Assembly (NCBI GenBank): GCA_022560025.1 | Contig: JAFISE010000019.1 | Location: 62,001 to 126,000 of the forward strand | Length of the DNA: 64,000 nt | Direction: 5' to 3' | Origin: Stagonosporopsis chrysanthemi | Lineage: Eukaryota; Ascomycota; Dothideomycetes; Pleosporales; Didymellaceae | In this document: one piece after another, positions 21,621-31,975 of the stretch | Layout of the letters: each line of letters starts with the position of its first letter | Position numbering within the stretch: the stretch's first letter is position 1 | The notes under the pieces: generated by a model | Told to the model about the DNA's origin: nothing | Seen by the model: only the letters and a program-made list of their open reading frames with translations | Database searches by the model: none | Program-made: the position numbers and the translations under genes

Positions 21621-22584
21621 CTTTGGCCTGCTGAGAGTCAGCAGTCAATTGAAAGATGACTATCAGATCTGTGCCATGTAATTGGTGCGGGTTATTATAG
21701 CTTTCAAACACCCCTGCAACTGAGCTGTATATCTGCAGGGTTTGGAGATCCTTCACGGTCGAACGCTAAGAGTGGGTGATTCTCCGCGGCTAAAACTCTA
21801 TCTACAGTATGTGGTACGGTCAATGTGTAGGCAGATATCTTCCTAAATGATGCACAGACGCCTGTGAGATATTGCTCTTTGGATATTGCTGGTAAAGCTA
21901 TCGTGTGTGCAAGAGCAGGCACTGCAGGACGTCCCAAAATTCTGTATTCCAAGATGCGCGCAGAATCAGATATCATGGATCAGTGCATCTGCTTGAAGGA
22001 TCTCGTCCGATCGATCCAAAAATCAGGCTGCCCAACAAAAGACATAGGTGCTTCCCTTCCTTGGTCGTTGGCTAATATCATGAGAGCTTGTGGCTTCGAA
22101 GGACATGGTGAAAGACACGGACAGCGGTTGTAGATAGGCAGGAAAATAGAATTGGTCGTGAACGTTACGACGTTTCGTACTGCTCCGATCAAGGAATGCT
22201 GACTGTAGTTGACCAGCAAGAAGGACATTGGAAGACGCCATGCAATCGATTTTGGAAATGTCAGTACACCGCAGGGCGCCTGAACCGTACGATACGATTG
22301 GGACTGGATCTCAGGTGAGCGAGCGTGCTTTCTCCATGACATGCATGTGCCGTGTTCAATTGTGGGACAGAGAGGAAAGTAAGGTAGCACATGGCCTTGC
22401 ATGTGAGATCAGCGCAGTCTGAGCATGGAACAGCTTTTTGTGCATGTCGTTGCGTTGTCGTGTCGTGAAGAAGAGAAAGCGCAGCTGCTAAAATCTGACG
22501 GTGGGGCAGCCTAGCGCACCTTCTCTTTTCTCCCCCCCCCCCGCCTCGCCATGATTGCAACATTTCGATCGGAGGTTTCAGATG
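21621..22584. other. Intergenic, no supported gene
   Basis: It holds the P450 promoter and the 3' flank of the next unit. Frames of 60-140 codons overlap on both strands without a recognisable product. A run of C lies near 22530-22542. Confidence 0.45.
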
Positions 22585-23110
22585 TTAAACAGTACTTGAG
22601 CTAACAGTACTTGAGAGAGCATAATCGATCCAACGAGTAACCTTATTCTGCTTCATTTTGTTCGGACCAGTTCCATCATCCGAGTCGGATCCTTCCTTGG
22701 ACAAGGATGCGCGTGGTTGCGATGATCTTTTGGAATCGTGTCCTTCGGGTCTTTTGAGCTCTGCCGTCTTCACGGCTGCGGTTTTCTGCTGCTCCTTCTC
22801 TTCTTTTTTCCCTATGCTGTATGAGCTATACTACAGACCTCAAGTGTATCGGCGAGTATACTTTGCTTGTCGTCCCAGCCCAGGGAGATCTTGTTCTTCA
22901 TTTTCTGCAGCATTTTGACTTTGATGGTAATCTTGCTCACGCGCTCGAACACCTTCCATTATGTTCATTCACCTTTATCAACAGTTCAAGGCCGACGGAG
23001 GCTGTGCAATTATGCAGCACGAGTCTGTCACCCGTGATCTCGCGTATGGTCTTAGGGTGGCTGAGTACGCATGGCTTACCGCCTGAAAACAACCGGAACA
23101 AATCACAATT
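22585..23110 (-). pseudogene. Coding-like remnant or mis-spliced small gene downstream of the PP2C gene
   Basis: Three open segments follow each other on the minus strand. The first (about 23110-22945) reads FSGGKPCVLSHPKTIREI and then LVLHNCTASVGLELLIK. The second (about 22950-22840) reads VFERVSKITIKVKMLQKMKN and ISLGWDDKQSILADTLE. The third (about 22800-22585) is lysine- and serine-rich and ends NKVTRWIDYALSSTVSSSTV before a stop at 22585. The first two are in different frames with only about 20 bases between them, too short for an ordinary intron. A GTCTGT..AAG intron could join the second and third. It may be a real gene whose splicing I cannot resolve, or a decaying one. No family recognised. 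Confidence 0.35.
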
Positions 23111-23213
23111 GAATCACGAAGCTCCTTGCATGAGAAGATGGTTTGATTTGTTTTAATAACGGAAGTGCGGACCGTACCAAAAGTGTATGGCCCCTTGACC
23201 GTGGATCATCTCT

Positions 23214-24437
23214 TTACGCAGTATCTGGCACTTCCAGCATGATGATTAGAACCGTACAGTTATCTGAGCCTTTAGCTTTACCAGCTCGCTTCGTCAACTC
23301 ATCCGCGATCTGCTTTGCTGACCAGCCTTGACGCTTCCAGTCGGTAGCCGTCCTCGCCGCCAGCTCTGCATCCTGATGTTCTCCAATACCATCTGTAGAC
23401 AAGAAAAGCATACTCTCGCCCTTGAGAGGCTGGACGCTGAAGTGGGCCTTGTTTGTCACGAGATCTGCTGATGCTCTCCTACCCGGCCTCAGCCCTGTCT
23501 CAACACCATCTAGATCTGTCAGGTTGTGACCAGCTAGGTTGTTGATCCTTGGTAGCTTCAGCTCGGTATCGCCGACAGCGCGGGTCATCGCCAGAGCACC
23601 TGATGAAGTAAAGTCAGCGTTCCTGGAGTCAAGTATCCAGTGAGCTCGAGCAACACTTACCAACTCTGGCAGCACCTGTATCATACTTTACCTCACCTCC
23701 AGCATCTTCGATTCGCCTCTTTTCACTTGGATCGTCAGGACCATGTGGTACGGAAAGTCGTCGGATGCTCCATTCGTTCTTGCCCTTAGCAAGATGGTGA
23801 GCTCTCAACGTATGATCCAGCCTGTTGAGCTTGTTCTCCTCTTTCTTATTTCGTCTGGTATGTTCAGCAAAGACCATGTGGGAGTCTCCAAGATCCGCTT
23901 CAACAAGTATCCGCTGAGCTGTGTCGATCAAGACCAAAGCAAGGGTAGAGCCGTCTTTCCAATTCTCTCGATCGACAATTGCATCCTCTCGGTCCAGCGC
24001 ATCTTGGATTGCTGCTTTATAGGTCTGCTGTGAGTGCGTTGACGACTTGGAGAGTGCCTCGTCTATGAAATCCGCCAGGTTTTTTCTCAGGTGATCAGCT
24101 ACTATGGCGCCCGCACTAGCTTGAGAATCAGAACATGTTAAGGATGTGATTGGTATGACAAGGACCTACTGCCCATCAAAAACTGCGAAAATAGCAACGT
24201 CCTTATTCGATTTCAGGCTTCCTGGCACCAGCGTAATGAACCTGTCCTCCTGGTGAGGCCGTTCCCCTTGGATCTGCAGAAACCAGTTAGCGAGATTCCA
24301 CATGCCGAGTCTCGCGAAAATCACACGTAACATACCACTGCCGTGCCAACTTCCTTTATCTGCACATTATTAAAGTCCGACGGTGCTAGGACCCCTCCTC
24401 TCCCCCTATCGAGCGATTTTCTGATTCTGTGCATCAT
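23214..24437 (-). CDS. PP2C-type serine/threonine protein phosphatase, 4 exons, 348 aa
   Basis: PP2C (PPM) enzymes are metal-dependent phosphatases, often controlling stress kinases. Exons: 24437-24336, 24273-24170, 24115-23661, 23599-23214; all introns are GT..AG and keep the frame. Core motifs are present in order: RPHQEDRF (39-46), AVFDGHAGAIVADHL (64-78), GSTLALVLID, ADLGDSHMVF, the basic stretch ending EKRRIEDAGGEV, ARVGALAMTRAVGDTELK, LFLSTDGIGEHQD and GSDNCTVLIIML. The metal-binding aspartates in DGH, TDG and DNC are retained, so activity is expected. Arg for the phosphate is within QEDR. The double ATG at 24437/24434 is the first in frame. It has no signal peptide or membrane span. 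The exact subfamily is not clear. Confidence 0.92.
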
Positions 24438-25917
24438 GGCTTCGAATTGGTGTTGATGGCTGTTGCGAGGGTCTTGCTGGTGCTGCTGGTGAAGCGAGCA
24501 TCAGTATGACGACGCCATGGCGCACAATACTGGAAAATACTGGAAACTCGATTCGCCCAGCGACGCTTACCTTCTGCGACGTATAGCAATATGAATAAGG
24601 TAAGCTCAACGCTCTTATTGTCGCGTGCGCCTGCTTGAGCACCCGTTGCAATTACCGCACTCGACGGCACGTGACACCTTGTGTGCTTCTTTGCACAACG
24701 GAAATGCAACTCCGTAACGCTTGTTTGTCCGACGATCCATCATTACTGTTATGAAGTGTTGCCCTCTCTCGATTGTTTACGTTTTGCGCTGGAACGTCCT
24801 TATTGGTGTTTACCCTTGCTTTTGGGTCTTCGCAACACACCGTCGCTTCTGCGGCGCGGCAATCCAAGCCTTTGTGAGAGGCCTGCACTCCTTCTCTTGA
24901 CGAATCCGTACCCTGGACATATTCGAAGGGATTACCGGCTCTTACAGAGTGGCGTTACACGTGCTTATCTGGCGTTGCTTACGTTGGCTGACATATATGA
25001 AAATGTTTTGAGGCAGGCACTTGTGTGCTTGTAAACTCGTGCTTATTGCCACAACGCCCTTCGCCGGAATGGTGTCCATCAGCAATCTTACCAATAGCCA
25101 AACCAAGTTTGTAAATTGAGAAAGGGATGTAATCTCTTCTATAACGTTGCGCGGCGGTGTATATGCGGCCCGACAGGATCTAAAGTTGGACTCTATAACG
25201 CCTTGGAGCCGAAGGCACGGTCTGCTGCATCTCTAATGTCCTCCGGTCTGTGGGTGGTTAATGTAAGCCGACTCGAACGCACCCGGTATGATGGGAGCCT
25301 TTGTTGCTCTAGAATGACTTGCAAGAATTCTTGACTGTTGGTAGCACGCGACTTGTGACTTGCGCTGGCGCGCTCGCTGTCTTATTCTCGTAACACGGAA
25401 ATCGCAGCGGGCGTGCAAACGGCGAGACTCGAGATCTGGACCGTGATCGTTTCTTGGGCTGGCCGAGCGTTTCCCCCGCATTGCTGAACTCAGGGTGTCG
25501 GGACCTTGCGGCAACAGACGCCGGGCATGTTCGCCGAGCCCCTAGGGCGGACAGATGCTCTTTTTATTGGGCTGTTGGTCGGTGCTATGCGAGTGGGTGG
25601 GCAAAGCTTCGGTGATGCTTTTGCAGAGCGTGCAACTTTGGTGAGCGTGCGCCGAGCCCAAGACATCAGCTCAGTCTTCGTGGCGGCCGCCGTTCATTAG
25701 ACACAGAAAGCAACCCAATCACGGCCCGGAGCTACCGAACGATGACCCTTAAGACCTGCCTGACGGCATGTGGCTTGCAAAGATCCCCAGACAATCCCGA
25801 TGTCATATAGCGGCAATCCCTAGATTTGCCTGCTGCCTTCGATCTCGACATCTGCACTCCATGTAGACGCCATCTGACCATACGAGGTCATCAAGCAACA
25901 CAGCGTCGTTCGTTGCG
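24438..25917. other. 1.5 kb without a supported gene
   Basis: The genes on both sides diverge from this interval. Frames here are short and overlap on both strands. The 25,330-25,560 part is GC-rich but shows no domain or signal peptide. Confidence 0.45.
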
Positions 25918-27130
25918 ATGTCGACCGACCCACTATCGTCGATACCCATGTGGGTATGCCTCCTTCTTTCGGTCGCACTCATCGCCCTTCGGATCGGCTT
26001 TCGGCTATGGAAGAAGCAACCCATTCAGCGTGGTGATTATTGGTGTATGTTGGCTGCAATTTTTACAGTCGCGCGACTGGTTGCCAACTACTACCTACTG
26101 ATTTACAAGTCTACGAGAGGTAGTTTGGATTCCCGGTCAGGAGCCCATATGCTAACATCGCGAAGTATTGTCTGCAGACCGCCGTCTGCAGCTCCTAGAG
26201 CCCGGATACGAATCTGCTCTGTCTGATGTGGTGAGAGGCAGTAAGCTAGTTCTGGCAACTCGTACCATGATGACGTGCCTGTATGTCCACTGAGGCCAAC
26301 AACAAAGTATCACGCTTACAGAAAGTCAGACTATGGTGCCTGAAAGTTGCTGTCTTTGACCTCTTGGCAAGACTCATTTCCAAGATGCCTTATGAGAGAA
26401 TCGTGGTATATAGCGTCTGGAGTGTACTGCTGTCCACCTTTGTTGCCTCTATAATCACTATTTTCGTCAGTTGTCGTCCGTTCGAGCTGTACTGGCAGGT
26501 ATATCCCGATCCAGGTGAATGGTACGATGAAACATGTTCGGCATTGCGAGCCAGACGCTAATTGTCGCAGTGTTGTGGGAAACATGTGGCTCATCACGTA
26601 TGAGGCGGGCAACATTACGACCGACTTGATGCTCATGGCGCTAGCATTCACGCTCATTTGTTCGGTGACAGTTCCTATCGCACAGTAAGCAGGACACTGG
26701 TCGAACACCGAGTTTGTTTGCAAACTGATCAATTTTTAGACGATTACGTGTGATGGCGCTCTTCAGCATCGGCATCTTCCTGGTCGCAATCAGTATCATT
26801 CGCATCCTCCAAGGCAAGAATTCCCGAGTCCAGCGCGGCCACACCTTATGGGCGTCACTCGAGATTCTGTTGGCCGTAGTCGTCGCAGTGACACCGACAA
26901 TCTATGCGCTTGCTCGCGGCCGCCACGAAGACAGCTCCTTTGACCGGACTCACCTATCGGAGTACCCAAGGGGCCGCACGTTCTCCGAGGGTACAATGCC
27001 TGGCGACAAAGTTGCAAACCACCCGTGGAACGATCTCAACGATGGAACACTGGACAAGTTAGACAGCGCAAGCTCGCAGAAAGCGTTGTTGGTCATGCGA
27101 CATCAGTCGCTTGATGCAAGAGTTGTATGA
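25918..27130 (+). CDS. Fungal rhodopsin-fold integral membrane protein, 5 exons, 337 aa
   Basis: This belongs to the very large Pezizomycotina family of seven-span proteins annotated as rhodopsin-domain or PTH11-like. Exons: 25918-26119, 26166-26280, 26330-26521, 26571-26684, 26740-27130. Membrane segments visible: PMWVCLLLSVALIALRIGFR, WCMLAAIFTVARLVANYYLL, SKLVLATRTMMTCLLWCLKV, VYSVWSVLLSTFVASIITIF, the extracellular PDPGEC motif, ITTDLMLMALAFTLICSVTV, FSIGIFLVAISIIRIL and SLEILLAVVVAVTPTIYAL. The hydrophilic tail is about 60 residues. There is no Schiff-base lysine evidence, so it is not a light-sensing opsin in the strict sense. Its role is unknown; relatives include surface sensors. The ATG at 25918 puts the first span at the N terminus as expected. 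Confidence 0.85.
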
Positions 27131-27170
27131 GGGCGTGACCAAATGTTTGTTTTACTATTGGCATATACTG

Positions 27171-27563
27171 CTATATCCTCAGCCCGAGTCGGGCATTTGC
27201 CAGAGCTTGTCCGACTTTGTCGTAGTCTGCGAAGACCGTCCTCAACCACTGCCTGGCCCATGCAGCTCCTTTCTCGCTAGTTCCCCCCATGGATCTGTAT
27301 ACGAGTCGGGCATCCGATGCAAGGACCCAGCCATAATGCGCATTAAGACTGCGACGTCTTGCGAGCAACATTTCGATAGTACCGCTGTATTGTTGTCTGG
27401 ATTGCGTTTGCGTCGCTTCGAGTGACTCGCTTGACAAGAACTCGGACTCCAGGTGCTTTACCATCCGCCTGCCTGTGGCATTAGCTTCCAGGACACTCTC
27501 AATGAAACTCTTGAAGTCAGTTCGTGGAGACGCATCCATGGGTGCCTCTTCACAGCAAGACAT
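27171..27563 (-). CDS. Small helical orphan protein, 130 aa
   Basis: A single-exon frame with an ATG at 27563 and a stop 40 bases from the convergent rhodopsin-fold gene. The sequence (FKSFIESVLEANATGRRMVK, LESEFLSSESLEATQTQSRQ, GTIEMLLARRRSLNAHYGWV) is amphipathic-helical, without cysteines beyond the N-terminal pair and without a signal peptide or membrane span. It diverges from the next small gene. I cannot assign a function. The composition looks like a real folded protein, but the gene model has no independent support. Confidence 0.5.
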   Translation of the reverse strand: MSCCEEAPMDASPRTDFKSFIESVLEANATGRRMVKHLESEFLSSESLEATQTQSRQQYSGTIEMLLARRRSLNAHYGWVLASDARLVYRSMGGTSEKGAAWARQWLRTVFADYDKVGQALANARLGLRI

Positions 27564-27777
27564 CGAGGTTGAAGACGGGTTTTGAGTATTGGACAGGGCG
27601 GAAGAAAGAATGGAGGGAGAAGTGACAGGTCTTCAGGTCATGGGCATTGACTTTCGTTTGCTGACGCGATATGACATACGATATTCAATGCAGCGAGTAC
27701 CGGCGTACATAAATTCGTTGCCGACTACGATCCAGACAATCAGGGTGTTACTCTGCAAATCGAAACAGCCGACTGCA

Positions 27778-28167
27778 ATGCCCACACCGCGACTGACGTT
27801 GCTGAACCAAACGTTCTGGCGAGACCTTCCCGCGACCTATGACAAGATCAAACGGCGATGGATCAAGATAGCCAAGCTTCACAACAAAGCAAGGTCGGAC
27901 CTGTTGCCATCAGATCGCGCAGGTGCAGTTGATTCACTGGAGGCCGAGCTACACCTGTTAGGAAAGGACGTTGAAGAATATCGCAGTATAGCGAAGGAGA
28001 TGGATATCACGGATGTGGCGGAGATGTATGTTGTTGCTGGAAAGGCAAGGCGACGAGCGCTGCAGATCGCCAAGGCGGACTTTGAGGATGTGGAGAGTAG
28101 TCTGTCTATGGTCGAGGACAAAGTGAGAGAGATTAAGGCTGAGCTTGTGTATGGCTTCGAGCATTGA
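27778..28167 (+). CDS. Small helical orphan protein, 129 aa
   Basis: A single-exon frame beginning MPTPRLTLLNQTFWRDLPAT. It continues as a highly charged all-helix protein (KIKRRWIKIAKLHNKAR, VDSLEAELHLLGKDVEEYRS, RALQIAKADFEDVESSLSMV, EDKVREIKAELVYGF), probably a coiled coil or helical bundle. The same frame is open upstream and has another ATG at 27610, which would add 56 residues of lower coding quality; I prefer 27778. No domain recognised. It is head to head with another small helical orphan. Confidence 0.5.
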   Translation: MPTPRLTLLNQTFWRDLPATYDKIKRRWIKIAKLHNKARSDLLPSDRAGAVDSLEAELHLLGKDVEEYRSIAKEMDITDVAEMYVVAGKARRRALQIAKADFEDVESSLSMVEDKVREIKAELVYGFEH

Positions 28168-28283
28168 TGAGATGTTGAGAAAGATGCGAAGCGAGGCAGC
28201 AGCCCGCGACTCAATCCGACGTGTGAAGAACGCTACCGCGAACATGCGTCATCGCCTTCGGCGCGCTCGAATTCGCTACTTCC

Positions 28284-29018
28284 CTATAGTTCCTGATGCC
28301 CCTCAAAATTGCAGGTCCACTCGTTCTGCTCCGGCAACGGCGCGGTGTTTGGGATGTTACTGCTCTCTCGAAACTCAACGATTTCCCTCTTTCCATGACT
28401 GTCCTTGATGACAGCGAATGCAGCGTTGGTGAAGTACATAGTGCGCTTCGCCAGCCGATGCATGCCGCCAGCCCAGCCGATCATGTACACAAAGCCGCCC
28501 TTGTCGCCGTTGGCATTAGGTATGCCAAGTGTGTTGATGAAACCGTGCTGGAAAGGTGCGAAGCTCTTGCCGAGCGTCTTGTTGAATCTGTGATACAACT
28601 CCAATGAGCCTTCGTAGTTGTAATGTGTGTCATTGAAGGTAAACTTGATGTCCTTGGAGAAAGCTGCGTCACGCACTGTAGGCCAGTCGCCGTTTCCAGG
28701 GTATGGATAGAAGCCTGTTAGATTCGTGTTGGTAAGGGACCAAAATCTTGGAGATGCGAATGAGCTGACCATTAATTTGGCATTCCAGCCAGCTCGATAG
28801 CTGTACACTAGCATTCACGGCCTTTGAATCAGCCAGCACGCAAGGATCCTGTGGTCTGCTGTCAAACGAGTGTCCTAACTTCGCTTGCACATCCTGTATG
28901 TTGACCGCGAAAGCAGTGATTGAAGTCGCGAGACCACATGCAACAACTACGTATAATTAACATATGTGGCGGACTTCTTAGCACATGCAACGTACGGACA
29001 GAAGGGAAGAGACGCATC
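28284..29018 (-). pseudogene. Secreted SnoaL/NTF2-like protein gene with an apparent one-base frameshift
   Basis: The first exon starts at the ATG 29018 (MRLFPSV) and splices by GTACGT..TAG into an exon at about 28948. Together they encode a signal peptide (LVACGLATSITAFA) and a mature start VNIQDVQAKLGHSFDSRPQD, then PCVLADSKAV. The body of the protein (LVYSYRAGWNAKLMVSSFAS through FYPYPGNGDW, GGFVYMIGWAGGMHRLAKRT, EWTCNFEGHQEL) is open to a TGA at 28284 but lies in the next frame. The switch falls at about 28812-28818, where one extra A (GTGAATG) separates GCC GTG from ATG CTA. I found no canonical intron that fixes it. Either the gene is recently broken, the assembly has an indel, or an unusual intron is used. 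The body resembles a SnoaL/NTF2-like cone fold; the family call is tentative. Confidence 0.5.
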
Positions 29019-29543
29019 GTAAGGTTGCTTCAAGGTATCGGAGAGATGTTATAGTTTGTTGGAAAAGTGCAATCACGAATAGAACTTTCGCATGCTCTTC
29101 AGTGGCTTATGTATGACCGCCTTGCTGTCTTCGCTGCCTTGCAGCCGCAGCTGAGGCTTAGAGGCAAGAACCAAGGTCTAGCGCGGACGTAAGCACGGGA
29201 ATGTCGACCAACAGGACCATTTGCTGCATGCGGACGCTATTTTGAACAGCCAGGAGAATAAGGGCTTTAACCGGTACTCGGTGACAACGTCGACATGGTC
29301 GATAAGGCGTGTGATTGGTTTCCACTAATACGAGATCTTGTCATGCAGTCATGAGTCGCGTTAAAATTGCCGTCGTGACACTCGATGCCCAAGCCGAAAA
29401 GCCGGACCGCTGGATATTTTGTCGCCCAAAAACCTTGGCGCAACGATGCTGGGCCGGACACGCCCCGACGGAGCGACCGAGTCTGTTTGTTTAATAGGGC
29501 TATAAACATATGATTTGACACAAGACTCATGAACCAGCACCAA
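29019..29543. other. Intergenic, no gene seen
   Basis: It contains the promoter of the secreted-protein gene and the 5' flank of the tRNA gene. No coding signal was seen. Confidence 0.5.
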
Positions 29544-29616
29544 GCCCGGCTGGCACAATCGGTAGCGCGTGAGACTCTTAATCTCAAGGTTGTGGGTTCG
29601 AGCCCCACGTCGGGCT
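29544..29616 (+). tRNA. tRNA-Lys, anticodon CUU, no intron
   Basis: The 73 bases fold as a complete cloverleaf. The acceptor stem GCCCGGC pairs with GTCGGGC (one G-T pair) and the discriminator is T. The D-arm holds the box A TGGCACAATCGG. The anticodon stem TGAGA/TCTCA closes a seven-base loop CTCTTAA, giving anticodon CTT for the lysine codon AAG. The T-arm is GTGGG-TTCGAGC-CCCAC and serves as box B. The CCA end is not encoded, as usual in eukaryotes. Confidence 0.97.
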
Positions 29617-29623
29617 GCGATTC

Positions 29624-29628
29624 TTTTT
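29624..29628 (+). terminator. RNA polymerase III terminator of tRNA-Lys
   Basis: A run of five T begins eight bases after the tRNA's 3' end, the standard signal for RNA polymerase III release. Confidence 0.8.
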
Positions 29629-29915
29629 GCCTTGAAAGTAATGTGATCCCGCTTCCGGTCGTCGAGATTTCGTGTGGAGATTTTTGCTGCCGTGGTGTTC
29701 ATGTCGGAAGCGGCTAGCGCGCAACTAGCGTCCTCGTGGCGCACATGCAGCTGACGTAGACGCTGCTTCCTGATCTTTCACCACCTCACACGTGCATCGT
29801 CATTGCGAACTGTTATCTTCTCAGTGTGTGCAATGACAACTGTTTTCATCTGTCTAAATCTTAAACCCTAAGTCTTTATTCCGTGGACCTTTTAACCAGT
29901 ATGGTAAGCCCACCA

Positions 29916-31975
29916 CTAGATAACTGTATGTATAGCCGCCATAATGCGACCCTTGACACCCTTCACCTTCTGTTCGTCACGCAGCTCTTGGATGCTCGTG
30001 CGTCGCTGGTCTTCAGTCACACCTTCACCACTTATCATCTCTCTCTGTTCCCGTCTCATGCCAGTATAGATGTCGATGTCCTTGGTTCGAATCCACAACG
30101 GGCGGTGCGAAGGATGCTTGAACCAGCTGTAGACTTTCCATATCAAGTACAAAACAATGAGGAAAGGTGCCGCCATGTAGGTCTCGAAAAAGCCCTCGAC
30201 GCTCAGCGGTGTGCCACCGACAGGGTAAAGTGCGACGTAGAACTGGGCAATGAGAGCAATGGCGTTGATGGCAAAGCATACCCAAGAACCCCAAACGCCA
30301 AAGGAGGCCCTGTATGGGATCTCGTCAAGACTGTGGCCATTCAGAGCCCTGGCAAAAACGTTAGAGGTAGACTTTGCATACTGTTACAAGGGACTCACCA
30401 AGCTCTGCGGAAGCGGATATGCGCGATAGCAATACTGCCGAAGACAAATAGCACAGTGATGCCAGACAAAGACAGCAGCCAGGTGAAGATGTCTCCGCCG
30501 TTGGGCGCGAGATTGATGTATGCCAGCAGTCCGAACAGAAGCTGAATAACTACTACAACGATTGGACGACCCTTCTTGTCAACGTAGGCGGTGGCTTTCG
30601 GACCCATACCTAGATAACCATCATAATCAGCAAGGCACTGGTATGATTCGGTGCAGGACACTTACCGTTTGCCGCAAGAGCCTGCATCGTGCGTGTGGAG
30701 CCGAAGGTGCAAGCGTTAGCGACGCTCATGACTGCGATGAGAATAACGGCATTGAAAATCGACGGAAGGACCTTGATACCGGCCAGCTGGATAGCAATGA
30801 CGAAAGGTGAATGGAGCGAGCTGGCGCCAGCACTGCCGTTCAGTGCTTCGTTATTGACGGGCACAACTAGGCCAACTAGGGCAAGGTTCACAACGTAGAA
30901 GAGGATGATACGATAGATGACTTGCTTCGATGCCTTGGGGATCTCCTTCCCTGGATTAGCTGTCTCAGCTGCAGCCAAGCCAGTAAGCTCAGTGCCAGTG
31001 TATGCGAATGCCGCATTGACGAAAACGCCGCAGAAGCCGTGGAAGCCGTTCCGGAACCCCGCGGAGGTCACACCAGGAATGTTGCTACAGACAGTCAGTG
31101 GATAGCTTCACAATCCGAGTAGGCAGAACGCACTAGTACTTGTTGCCAATATAGCCTCTGTCGTCAGTTGGCACACCTCCGGTATCGATAATGATACCCA
31201 GAATCATGAACCCCAAGCAAGCCAAGATTTTTATGATAGATAGAACAAATTCGACCTGGCAGAAAAGTCAGTCGACCTGTCTCGTAGCGGGGTACACTAC
31301 AATTCAGCGCACTCACCTCGCCATACCCCTTGACACCGAAGAACTGAATAGCGATCAAAGCTGCGAGGAGTGGTGTGATCCACGCGGCATTATTGATGCC
31401 TTGCGATCCTGACCAGTAGTGGATAATGTTGCAAGCAGCGGAGATCTCAAAAGGCAGGACAGTGAGCCAGCTGATGGCGTACTGCCACCCACAGGCAAAC
31501 CCCCAGGAAGGATCGATGAATCGACAGATGTACATGGTGAAGGCTCCGTTAATCGGGTACATGACTGCGAGTTCAGCCAATGCCTGCATCATCAGGTACA
31601 TCATAATGCCGATCAGGGTAAATCCGATGATAACAGCGGCAGGTCCACCAGTGGTGAAGGACCCAGCGGAACCAATGAACAGACCGGAGCCAATAGCACC
31701 GCCACTGTAGAGCGTGTCAGTCTCAAAAAAGCATAATGTTTTTGTCAGGGAGTATCCGGCAAGACTGACATGGCAATCATCTGCATATGGCGACCCTTCA
31801 AGTCACGCTTGAGCTCATTCTGCTCAGAGACGACAATGCCGACATCATCGCCGTCGGAACTAAGCGGACGTGCTTTGGCGTGATCCGCTTGGGAGGGATG
31901 CAGTGGAGGGTCGGCATAGTGAGTCTTTTCCATCGCGGCAGTCTCGTGCATGGTGCTCATGGTGGTAAGGACCAT
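29916..31975 (-). CDS. Amino-acid permease, APC superfamily (yeast amino-acid transporter type), 6 exons, 592 aa
   Basis: This is a plasma-membrane proton-coupled amino-acid importer of TC family 2.A.3.10. Exons: 31975-31770, 31704-31317, 31255-31134, 31084-30666, 30609-30399, 30348-29916. All five introns are GT..AG and the frame is kept. A hydrophilic N-terminal tail of about 60 residues leads to LKGRHMQMIAIGGAIGSGLF, the defining first-span motif for substrate backbone binding (GxIGSG). Then come GPAAVIIGFTLIGIMMYL, ALAELAVMYP (the conserved span-3 ALGE-like motif), WLTVLPFEISAACNIIHYW, FVNAAFAYTGTELTGLAAAE (span 6) and six more spans. The C-terminal tail is charged (KHPSHRPLWIRTKDID onward). 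It probably transports a broad range of amino acids, but specificity is not readable. No isolated nitrogen-cluster context. Confidence 0.94.

Noticed and set aside
25233..25700. Two small GC-rich frames, one on each strand
   Set aside because: No signal peptide, domain, splice signal or start context; probably chance openness in a GC-rich patch.
19969..29018. A secondary-metabolite cluster around the P450
   Set aside because: No polyketide synthase, peptide synthetase, terpene synthase or pathway regulator lies near; the neighbours are a phosphatase, a rhodopsin-fold protein and orphans.
29361..29744. 127-codon minus-strand frame with a segment reading RRGARTHNLEIKSLTRYRLC
   Set aside because: It is the antisense translation of tRNA-Lys, a well-known source of false proteins in databases.
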